A stretch of DNA of 64,000 nucleotides from an uncultured Chitinophagales bacterium (GTDB lineage Bacteria; Bacteroidota; Bacteroidia; Chitinophagales; JAHDHT01), in the NCBI GenBank assembly GCA_938023075.1, contig CALHDG010000036.1, forward strand, positions 43,032 through 107,031, written 5' to 3'. This document shows positions 54,264-61,937 of this stretch, one piece after another. The translations under genes were made by a program, and so were the position numbers. Positions within the stretch are counted from its first letter, which is position 1. Each line of letters starts with the position of its first letter. The notes below the pieces were generated by a model that was not told the origin of the DNA, searched no databases, and saw nothing but the letters and a program-made list of their open reading frames with translations.

Positions 54264-55329
54264 CTCTCCTATAGCAAAAGATATTGATAAAATCAAAAGC
54301 ATAATTGATGGTTACGAGATATATTTATCAAATAGTGAATTGAAAGCAGTAGCTCAAAAATTAGGCAAATTACCACCTATTGATGTTTTGAATATATTAA
54401 TTGAAAATGCGCCTTTGCAAGAAGAAGTAAGAGCAACATTGCAAGACCATTTAAATACGTTACCAGTTTTTGTAAAGAATTTTTTAACCAAACAATATAG
54501 CAGTCAGTTTGATCAATTGCTCAATCAAGTAACCGGCTTATCCTTACGTGCAGAAATAGAATTGGATATTATAAGATATATCAAAGCGCAACCGGTAATT
54601 TGGCAAAATCCATTAGAAGATAATGGAGGCGGAGGCATAGACTGTAGAAATGGTATGAATATAAAACAGTATGCACTCCAATCTTTGCAAACATTGTCAA
54701 AAAGTACAGTTGAGAATAAACCATGGTTTAAAAAGCAAGAAATCGAATATCTGATGGAAATAGGTGAATATAAGCAGGCTAATCAGACCTTAGAATCACT
54801 TCAATCAAGTATTGAAGAAGATGTTGCAGATTATGTTTATCTAAAACAATTAGAAATCCGTTTAAAGCAAGAAAGCAGGGGAATAAAAGACTTAACGAAA
54901 GCTGAGCTTATTCAATTAGAAGATATTAAAAATAACAACACGGTTGAAGGTATTTTAGCCCGTAATACCTTAATTATTCATAATGAAGGTAGCTTAGATT
55001 TAAAGGTACCGCCAATACCGGTTGAAAATTTAAAAGAAGATCGACCGGTAATTGAAGGTAATGACAATTGGATAAATACATTGGATGTATGGCCTAACCC
55101 TTCAAATTATGAAATAAATATTGATTTGAGTGCAACTTTTAACGTATCTTCACAACTTCAGATTGTATTATTTGATCATACAGGAAAACAATTGAAAGAA
55201 TTGAAATTACCATACCAAGAGCAGCTTAAAATGTCAATTGATGATATTGAAGAAGGAACTTACATTTTATCGGTTATAGATGTAGTTACAGGTAATCATA
55301 ACAAAGCTAAAATACTAATTATCAGATAA
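54232..55329 (+). CDS. 5'-truncated paralogue of the beta-helix T9SS protein, cassette copy 2
   Basis: 365 residues. From residue 15 on it is paralogous to the C-terminal half of the protein at 40211-41722: YEIYLSNSELKAVAQKLG matches FDVYLSDEELMAIIDKIG, ENAPL and LSLRAEIELD match ENAPL and MSLRTEKEFD. The helical region and type A sorting domain (VWPNPSNYEI to IEEGTYILSV) are intact. The signal peptide and the beta-helix are missing; the first residues MWRATEHLSEISP come from a hairpin element. Without a signal peptide it cannot reach T9SS, so it is probably a pseudogene despite its open frame. The second cassette gene starts immediately after its stop. Confidence 0.7.
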   Translation: MWRATEHLSEISPIAKDIDKIKSIIDGYEIYLSNSELKAVAQKLGKLPPIDVLNILIENAPLQEEVRATLQDHLNTLPVFVKNFLTKQYSSQFDQLLNQVTGLSLRAEIELDIIRYIKAQPVIWQNPLEDNGGGGIDCRNGMNIKQYALQSLQTLSKSTVENKPWFKKQEIEYLMEIGEYKQANQTLESLQSSIEEDVADYVYLKQLEIRLKQESRGIKDLTKAELIQLEDIKNNNTVEGILARNTLIIHNEGSLDLKVPPIPVENLKEDRPVIEGNDNWINTLDVWPNPSNYEINIDLSATFNVSSQLQIVLFDHTGKQLKELKLPYQEQLKMSIDDIEEGTYILSVIDVVTGNHNKAKILIIR

Positions 55330-56937
55330 ATGATAAAACAATTTATTATTGTCCTATTGGTGTGTTTGAGCACCAATAGGATATTTTGTCAAGCACCATT
55401 GAACCATACCTATGACCATAATGGCATTAGTGAATTTGCTAAACATGTACTAAATTATAAAAATGCTTTTTTAGTGTTAAGCAATATGAAAACCCAGAGA
55501 TTTACACCACCATCTGGTATATTAATCAGGGTGATCAATGAAAATGGAAATTTAATTTGGAGCGATTTTTATAAAGATGAAAATGATTCACTCAATTATT
55601 ATGTGGAAGGTAGTGATAATGTAATACTACTTAAGGATAGCTTGTTGTTTGCATTTGGGCAAGCACAAGATAAAAACTTAGATTCAACACCAACCTTTTT
55701 TAAATATGATTTAACAAAAAGGAAGGTAGTAGACTTTAAACTATATAATTCTGAGTTTGGTGGTGTTTTTAAAACCGCCCAGCTACATTCGGACGGTTAC
55801 TTTTATGCAGGAAATAAAATTTATAAAAACAGGGCTTACACGGAATATGATATACTGTTAATGAAAATTGATAAAAATGGAGAGGTAATTTGGCAAAAAG
55901 AATTTGCTTTCGGTGGTAGAGAAGATATAACCGATATTGAAAGTTATGGTGATTTATTGCTATGTGCCGGTAGAACAGTTCAAGGAGAGCTTGGAACACA
56001 AGTTTATTTATTAAAAGTTGATACCTATGGTAATGAAATACAATTCAAAACCTTTTTTGAATTTGGTGATGTAGGCAATACACAAATTGAAGTAGACAAT
56101 AATGATATTTATTTTACTTCTAACTCACAAGTTGAATTGGTCAATGAAGAAACGACTTACTTAGGTAGATTGGATGGTGATTTTAATGTTGTGTGGGATA
56201 CTTTAATTGCCAGTTCAAGTAAATATGATCTGCGGACTCAAGAAATGATAATTGCTAATGATGCTATTACAATAATCGGGGGAATTAATCCCTCTTATCA
56301 ATACACTAATTGGAAAAAATGGGTGTACGCTACCAGTTGGAGTGTAGATGGAGAACTAAATTGGGAGCATCGTTATATTTATAAACCGGATTTTCTCCAC
56401 TACTTAAATGATGTAATTAGCTTACCTAATGGCGATCTTCTTTTTATGGGGACCTTAATGGGCTTTTTTGTAGAAGATTCTTTTAATCAAAATCTTTGGC
56501 TTTTCCGAACTGATAGTGATGGCTGCGGTATTATACAAGATACTTGTTTACATACTTTAGATGCATATTTTGGTTTAGATACCATCGTAAATGTGTTTGA
56601 TTATGCTGAAATTGAACATAATGGTGTACAAATATTGGGTAACCCTTTTGCAAATGAATTGGTTTTGCAAGTTACCGGTAAACAACTAAACATAAGCATC
56701 TATAATATACAAGGACATTTAGTTTATGAAGATTTGACAAACGGAACGTTATCTTTAAATACCACAAATTGGCAAAGTGGTGTTTATTTATTGCAAGTTA
56801 TGGATGAAAGTAAACTGCTGGCAGTGAAAAAAATGCTTCGGGAGTTGGCAAGATTGAATTTTTCAAACACCAATACTCTTTACAAAAAGCCTATATTTGC
56901 GCTGAGCAAAATAAAGTATACCATTTATTTAACTTAG
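55330..56937 (+). CDS. Secreted T9SS protein with propeller-like repeats, cassette copy 2, with extended C-terminus
   Basis: 535 residues, ATG directly after the previous stop. Signal peptide about 1-20 (ending IFCQA). Body and tail are paralogous to 41730-43292: LIRVINENGNLIWSDFY, LMKIDKNGEVIWQKE, SDGCGIIQDTC, and the sorting domain ILGNPFANEL to WQSGVYLLQVMDESK. In the paralogue the protein ends four residues after the matching VEKV; here, after AVKKMLRE, it continues for 29 residues (LARLNFSNTNTLYKKPIFA...) that read through out-of-frame methyltransferase sequence. Such a tail may block recognition of the sorting domain, which normally is at the very end. Confidence 0.78.
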   Translation: MIKQFIIVLLVCLSTNRIFCQAPLNHTYDHNGISEFAKHVLNYKNAFLVLSNMKTQRFTPPSGILIRVINENGNLIWSDFYKDENDSLNYYVEGSDNVILLKDSLLFAFGQAQDKNLDSTPTFFKYDLTKRKVVDFKLYNSEFGGVFKTAQLHSDGYFYAGNKIYKNRAYTEYDILLMKIDKNGEVIWQKEFAFGGREDITDIESYGDLLLCAGRTVQGELGTQVYLLKVDTYGNEIQFKTFFEFGDVGNTQIEVDNNDIYFTSNSQVELVNEETTYLGRLDGDFNVVWDTLIASSSKYDLRTQEMIIANDAITIIGGINPSYQYTNWKKWVYATSWSVDGELNWEHRYIYKPDFLHYLNDVISLPNGDLLFMGTLMGFFVEDSFNQNLWLFRTDSDGCGIIQDTCLHTLDAYFGLDTIVNVFDYAEIEHNGVQILGNPFANELVLQVTGKQLNISIYNIQGHLVYEDLTNGTLSLNTTNWQSGVYLLQVMDESKLLAVKKMLRELARLNFSNTNTLYKKPIFALSKIKYTIYLT

Positions 56938-57576
56938 CTTACCTAAAATCATATAAACCAGCATTTTTTACCTGGTATTTTAAAAGAAATATACTGGTAG
57001 AGAAAGCCATCAACACAAAATATATATTTTACCGGATTGCGAGACCTATTCTAAAAGTCAATTATGCCTTGTTTAGAAAGTTGAATCAACCTAGTCCTTG
57101 GCTTAGCCCAACTGCTACACTGTTCTTTAAAAAATATTTAACACAAGATATGATAGACTTAGAATATGCTAGCGGATTCAGCACCTTGTTTTATGCACAA
57201 AGAGTTAAGCAAATGGAAGTAATTGAACATCATAAAGGATGGTATAATAAACATTAAGACTACACTAATGGAAAAACAAATTGACCACAAAGTCAATTAT
57301 CATTTAATTGAACAACATGAAGAAACGATCAATCAAGTACCTACTTTTTTAAATCAAGCAGACTTGCCAAAAAAATTTGTCTGGCGAAAAACTTATTTTA
57401 ACTATTTTGAACATGTAAAAACCTATCCCAATGAATATTTCGATTTTATTGTTGTATATGACAGAATAAAAGCAAAATGCAGTTTTAATGCCACGGCGAA
57501 ATTGAAAAAAATTGGTTTATTCTACTTAGATAATTCTGAAACAAAACGATATCAACCCCTATTTTACCGATATTAG
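56814..57576 (+). pseudogene. Methyltransferase gene remnant, 5'-truncated and frameshifted
   Basis: One frame, open from 56814 to the stop at 57255-57257, encodes KIEFFKHQYSLQKAYICAEQ and later PWLSPTATLFFKKYL, DMIDLEYASGFSTLFYAQR and VIEHHKGWYNKH. The next frame carries on with NIKTTLMEKQIDHKVNYHLI, YFDFIVVYDRIKAKC and LKKIGLFYLDNSE to 57576. Together they match a SAM-dependent methyltransferase of the class with a D/E-YGSG-type SAM loop and a DGR-type motif, common in glycan clusters. The start is lost in the fusion with the T9SS gene, and a one-base shift splits the body near 57245. The first 50 codons may belong to yet another gene's end. Confidence 0.7.
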
Positions 57577-57624
57577 TTTATATTTAAAGCCTTAATTCAT
57601 AATTAATACTTTATAATTATTTAA

Positions 57625-59103
57625 GTGGGCATTATTCAACGGCAAAGTATTAAAAGCATGGTTATTGCCTATATTGGGGTGCTGTTAGGTTTTATTAATC
57701 TGGTTATTTTAATGCCGCGAATATTAACACCCGATCAAGTAGGTTTAGTAAGGGTTTTATTAGATGTTGCCATCATATATTTAACTTTTTCGCAGCTTGG
57801 TTTGCCTACATTAACGGTTAAATTTTTCCCCTGGTTTAGAGATCAACAGAAAAAATTTTATGGCTTTTTAAACTTTGAATTATTAATTGCTTTAGTGGGT
57901 TTTACGGGCATTGGTCTGGTATTCTACTTTCTAAAAGCACCAATTGAACAATTTTACGCCAAAAAATCATCTTTACTAAATGAATATTTATACTTAAGCT
58001 ACGGCTTTGCTTTTTTTATGTTGCTCTTTGTTGTTTTTGAAGCCTATGCCCGTGCGTTATTTAAAATTGTAATGCCCAATTTTTTAAGAGACAACTTGGT
58101 AAGGGCAAGTGTAACGTTGTTATTAATTGGAGTATATTTTTCGGTAGTAAACTTTAATCAGTTTTTGTTGGGTTACATTATAGCTTATGCAGTATCTGTT
58201 TTAGGTATGATATTATATTTAAAAAAGCTAAACGTTTGGTTTATATCGGAAAAGCCGGCAATATTCAAGCATCCAAAATTTAAAGAGATGTTGCCTTTTG
58301 CAGTTTTTGTAATTTTTGCCGGAGCCTCAGGTATGGTGCAAGCCAAAATAGATACACTAATGATTACCGGTTTGGTTGGTTTAAGTTATACCGCTGTTTA
58401 TAGCATTGCTTTTTTTATGGCAACCGCTATTGAGTTACCTCGTCGCAGCATTGGTCAAATTGCCATACCTTTTGTAGCTCAAGCCTGGAAAGATGAAAAT
58501 TTAGAAAAAATAAATCTGTTGTACAAAAAAACAGCACTTAATCAAATGGTTGCTGGGCTTGGTTTGTTTTTATTAGTATGGTTAAATATTGACAGCATAT
58601 TGCTGTTTTTACCAGAAATTTACAGAACTGGCAAATGGGTAATTTTGTTTATTGGCTTAGCAAGGGTTATAGATATGTCAATGGGCATCAATACCGAAAT
58701 TTTAGCAACATCCAAATACTATAAGTGGGATTTACCTTTAAAAATTTTGCTAATCGTATTGTCTATAATTTTAAATTTTTATTGGATACCAATATGGGGC
58801 ATTAACGGAGCGGCACTGGCAACTTTAGCAGCATTTGTTATCTATAACATATTAAGAGCAATTTTGCTATGGCAAATGTTTAAATTTATACCATTTACCT
58901 TTGGGCAGTTAAAATGTTTAATAATTGCTTTGCTTACCTTTGGGCTGGTTTTTTATTTGCCATCTATTGATCATTTTATTATAGACATCATTTTTAAAAG
59001 TATGCTAATTAGTATTTTGTATGGCGGCGGCATGGTATACTTTAAAGTATCAGAAGATATCAATCAAGCAATAAACAACATTTTACAAAAAATAAAGCGT
59101 TAA
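57625..59103 (+). CDS. Polysaccharide flippase (Wzx/MATE-like, MOP superfamily)
   Basis: 492 residues, GTG start. About 12-14 hydrophobic segments over the whole length. The start (QRQSIKSMVIAYIGVLLGFINLVILMP is split here as QSIKSMVIAYIGVLLG and NLVILMPRILTPDQVGL) is that of the oligosaccharide-flippase group; IDTLMITGLVG, PRRSIGQIAIP and PIWGINGAALATL are further landmarks. It would move a lipid-linked oligosaccharide across the inner membrane. Same strand as, and 8 bp before, the following glycosyltransferase, so it belongs to the surface-glycan locus. Confidence 0.92.
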   Translation: MGIIQRQSIKSMVIAYIGVLLGFINLVILMPRILTPDQVGLVRVLLDVAIIYLTFSQLGLPTLTVKFFPWFRDQQKKFYGFLNFELLIALVGFTGIGLVFYFLKAPIEQFYAKKSSLLNEYLYLSYGFAFFMLLFVVFEAYARALFKIVMPNFLRDNLVRASVTLLLIGVYFSVVNFNQFLLGYIIAYAVSVLGMILYLKKLNVWFISEKPAIFKHPKFKEMLPFAVFVIFAGASGMVQAKIDTLMITGLVGLSYTAVYSIAFFMATAIELPRRSIGQIAIPFVAQAWKDENLEKINLLYKKTALNQMVAGLGLFLLVWLNIDSILLFLPEIYRTGKWVILFIGLARVIDMSMGINTEILATSKYYKWDLPLKILLIVLSIILNFYWIPIWGINGAALATLAAFVIYNILRAILLWQMFKFIPFTFGQLKCLIIALLTFGLVFYLPSIDHFIIDIIFKSMLISILYGGGMVYFKVSEDINQAINNILQKIKR

Positions 59104-59111
59104 AAATAGAA

Positions 59112-60467
59112 TTGAAACGAATATTAATTATAACCTATTATTGGCCTCCCTCTGGGGGTTCTGGTGTACAGCGTTGGCTAAAGTTTAGCAAATATTTACC
59201 CAACTATGGCTGGCAACCTATTGTTTACACGCCCGAAAATCCTGACTTTAATATTAAAGATACTTCCCTTTTAAAAGATATACCCAAAGAAGCCATTGTT
59301 TTAAAGCAACCCATTTGGGAGCCCTATCAACTCTATCGAAAACTAAGCAGTCAAAAAAGCACCGATAGCAATTTTGGTAATACCAGAAAAAAGAAAGGCT
59401 TCATTAGTAATTTAGCTTCGTGGCTAAGAGGCAATTGGTTCATTCCTGATCCGCGTATCTTTTGGGTAAAACCTTCTGTAAAATACTTGAGTAAGTACAT
59501 CAAAGAAAACCCGGTGGATGCCATTATTACAACCGGACCGCCCCACAGCATGCACTTAATTGGTATGGGTTTGAAAAAGAAATATCCCAACATAAAATGG
59601 TTAAGCGATATGCGAGACCCTTGGGCAAATTTCGATATGCTGAATGCTTTCAATTTAAACAAACGATCTAAACAAAAGCAACAACAATTAGAGCAACAAG
59701 TTTTGAATACTTGTGATGCGGTAATTATGGTCAGCCCAAGCTTACACGAAGAATTCAATCCATTCGACCAAAGCAAAATGCATTTGATCAACAATGGTTT
59801 TGATCACGAAGATTTTCAACAAGATTTTACAAAAACCAATAGGCTAGGAGCGCACTTTAATATTTATCATACCGGCTTATTAAATCATATCAGAAATCCT
59901 GAACAATTTTGGGTAGCCTTAACCGAGCTTTGTGAAAGTAACGTAACATTTGAACAGCACCTGAAATTGGTACTAATAGGTACAGTAGATGCTAAAATTA
60001 AAGAAGCACTTTTAACATCACCCATCTTAAAAAACAAAGTACACATTGCCGGTTATATGGCACACGATCAACTACTCAAAGAATATCCCAATGCCGATTT
60101 AATGTTGATGGTCGTCAACAAATCGAGAAATGCTAAAGCGCAATTAACCGGTAAATTGTATGAATATTTGGCGGTTGGAAAACCCATTTTAACCTTAGGT
60201 CCTTTGAATGGCGATTATGTTGACGTATTAAAAGAAACCGGCTTGGGTACTTTTTGTGATAACAATGATAAAGATGCCATCAAAAAAGCTTTATTAACTC
60301 AATTTGAACACTTTCAGCAAAACAAAGTAATTGAAACCAACACCCAAAACATCCAAAAGACCCAAAAATACACCCAAAAAAACACCCAAAAAAACACCCA
60401 AAAAATTAATCAATACAGCAGAGAAAACCTTACTTTGAAACTTGTTAACGTTTTAAATAATTTATGA
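59112..60467 (+). CDS. Glycosyltransferase (GT-B fold)
   Basis: 451 residues, TTG start. GT-B fold: the N-terminal start RILIITYYWPPSGGSGVQRWLKF (split here as ILIITYYWPPSGG and GVQRWLKF) and ITTGPPHSMHLIG, then the acceptor-side WLSDMRDPWA and the donor-side INNGFDHEDF, NIYHTGLL and LTGKLYEYLAVGKPIL, matching the GT4-like family found in Bacteroidota glycan loci. Residues about 412-428 are a low-complexity TQKN repeat encoded by 12-bp tandem units. The stop overlaps the next start by 4 bp. Confidence 0.9.
   Translation: MKRILIITYYWPPSGGSGVQRWLKFSKYLPNYGWQPIVYTPENPDFNIKDTSLLKDIPKEAIVLKQPIWEPYQLYRKLSSQKSTDSNFGNTRKKKGFISNLASWLRGNWFIPDPRIFWVKPSVKYLSKYIKENPVDAIITTGPPHSMHLIGMGLKKKYPNIKWLSDMRDPWANFDMLNAFNLNKRSKQKQQQLEQQVLNTCDAVIMVSPSLHEEFNPFDQSKMHLINNGFDHEDFQQDFTKTNRLGAHFNIYHTGLLNHIRNPEQFWVALTELCESNVTFEQHLKLVLIGTVDAKIKEALLTSPILKNKVHIAGYMAHDQLLKEYPNADLMLMVVNKSRNAKAQLTGKLYEYLAVGKPILTLGPLNGDYVDVLKETGLGTFCDNNDKDAIKKALLTQFEHFQQNKVIETNTQNIQKTQKYTQKNTQKNTQKINQYSRENLTLKLVNVLNNL
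60343..60400 (+). repeat. 12-bp in-frame tandem repeat in a glycosyltransferase gene
   Basis: Units of the type AACACCCAAAAA encode TQK/TQKN repeats near the C-terminus; the last three units are nearly identical. Because 12 is a multiple of three, changes in copy number would lengthen or shorten the tail without changing frame. Confidence 0.75.
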
Positions 60468-61486
60468 AAATTAATTTCGCCATTATCGGTTGTGGGCGTA
60501 TTGGGCAACGGCATGCCGAGCATATTCACAATCATCCTGAATCAGCATTAACCGCCGTATATGATATTGTTGCAGAAGCAAGTTCAACCCTTTCACTGGC
60601 ACATCCAAATTGTAAAACCTACGATACCTTAGAAGCACTTTTGCAAGCCGAAAACATTCATATAGTTAACATATGTACACCAAACGGAACACACGCAGAA
60701 ATAAGTATCGCCGCTTTGCAAGCCGGTAAAAATGTGCTGGTAGAAAAGCCGATGACCATTAGCCGGCAAGCTGGCGAAGCGATGATTAAACAAGCCCTTA
60801 ACGTAAACCGGCAATTATTTGTGGTTAAGCAAAACCGGTTTAACCCACCTGTTGTTGCCGTTAAAAATTTGATGGAGCAACATCAATTGGGTAAAATATA
60901 CGCCGTTAACATCAACTGTTTTTGGAACCGAAATGAAGCCTACTACAAAAATTCGAATTGGAAAGGCACCAAAAAATTAGATGGCGGAACCTTATTTACC
61001 CAATACAGTCATTTTATTGATATTGCTTATTATCTGTTTGGCGACATTGAAGTGTTAAGTGGTGTCACCCAAAATTGCAACCACCAAGGCTTAATTGAAT
61101 TTGAAGATACCGGACATTTTTTATTGCATTTTAAAGATGTTGGCGCACGAGGTAGTATGAGTTATACCACCTCTTGTTATCAACAAAATATGGAAGGATC
61201 TATCACCATTTTTGCCGAAAACGCCACCATCAAAATTGGCGGAAAATATTTAAACACCATCGATTATCAACAAACCAACGGCTTTGATATCACTGATTTA
61301 CCGCCTTCTGGTCCGGCAAATAACTATGGTCATTATCAGGGCTCTATGTCAAACCACGATAAAATTATTCATAATGTGGTAGAAACCTTAAACAATCGCC
61401 AACAAATTATGACTAACGCTTACGATGGTTTAAAAGTAGTAGAAATTATCGAGCAGATGTATCATGTTGCCGAGTTTGTATCCTAA
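60464..61486 (+). CDS. Gfo/Idh/MocA-family oxidoreductase (WlbA/WbpB-like)
   Basis: 340 residues. NAD-binding Rossmann domain with FAIIGCGRIGQRHAEHI and VCTP-type strand (NICTPNGTHAE), then the family motif VEKPMTIS. The C-terminal beta-sheet domain has VKQNRFNPPV, SNWKGTKKLDGGTLFTQYSHFID, and the catalytic His region. The KQNR and LDGG features fit UDP-N-acetylglucosaminuronate 3-dehydrogenases such as WlbA/WbpB, which start synthesis of 2,3-diamino sugars, but no aminotransferase or acetyltransferase partners follow. Last gene of the glycan locus; a structured intergenic element lies 21 bp after its stop. Confidence 0.88.
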   Translation: MKINFAIIGCGRIGQRHAEHIHNHPESALTAVYDIVAEASSTLSLAHPNCKTYDTLEALLQAENIHIVNICTPNGTHAEISIAALQAGKNVLVEKPMTISRQAGEAMIKQALNVNRQLFVVKQNRFNPPVVAVKNLMEQHQLGKIYAVNINCFWNRNEAYYKNSNWKGTKKLDGGTLFTQYSHFIDIAYYLFGDIEVLSGVTQNCNHQGLIEFEDTGHFLLHFKDVGARGSMSYTTSCYQQNMEGSITIFAENATIKIGGKYLNTIDYQQTNGFDITDLPPSGPANNYGHYQGSMSNHDKIIHNVVETLNNRQQIMTNAYDGLKVVEIIEQMYHVAEFVS

Positions 61487-61507
61487 ATAATCATATTCTT
61501 TTTTTTA

Positions 61508-61620
61508 GAAGCGATTCGTGTAAGGTGTTTACAAACGCGCAGCCCGCTGTCCGTTCAAATGCTGCGGCAATGCGGCAAAAGCAAACGCTTCAGGCAGCAT
61601 AACCACTGCCATCGGGGCTA
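61508..61620 (-). ncRNA. Structured intergenic element, copy 5 (Flavo-1-like)
   Basis: Minus-strand copy: TAGCCCCGATGGCAGTGGTT, hairpin with GCTGCC...GGCAGC-like arms and inner CCGCA units, then TTTGAACGGACAGCGGGCT and CGAATCGCTTC. Very similar to the copy at 7174-7286. It sits between convergent genes in the 451-bp gap 61487-61937. The remainder of the gap holds a terminator and no gene. Confidence 0.62.
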
Positions 61621-61848
61621 AAATTCCAAGCTCGCTCGTCTTCAATACCTTTCCAAATGTTAAGCCTCCAATCGTAGAAAAAATCAAATTTATAACTCAA
61701 GTTTTGGTAGTAAAATAATGTTCGGAGCGGTCCTTAAAATTGCTGTCACTTCAAATGAAATGAGAAATCCTACTTCAATTCAATCTTCTAATACTTAGCA
61801 ATAATATTTTTGAATCATTCCTCATAAAGATAACTGTGCATAAAAATA

Positions 61849-61872
61849 CCGGATAAGTTCAATCCTATCCGG
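61849..61872 (-). terminator. Hairpin terminator of the cysteine-rich repeat gene
   Basis: CCGGATA and TATCCGG form a 7-bp stem with a 10-base loop. Read on the minus strand it is followed by TATTTTTATG. It lies 65 bp after the stop codon of the minus-strand gene at 61938. Confidence 0.7.
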
Positions 61873-61937
61873 CATTTCATCTATATTTTATATTGAGTTT
61901 TACCTCTTTTTTTCAAAAGAAATACTACATTAATATA

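Noticed and set aside
59351..59794. 147-codon minus-strand frame inside the glycosyltransferase gene
   Set aside because: Antisense shadow of a well-supported gene; its cysteine- and phenylalanine-rich product matches nothing.
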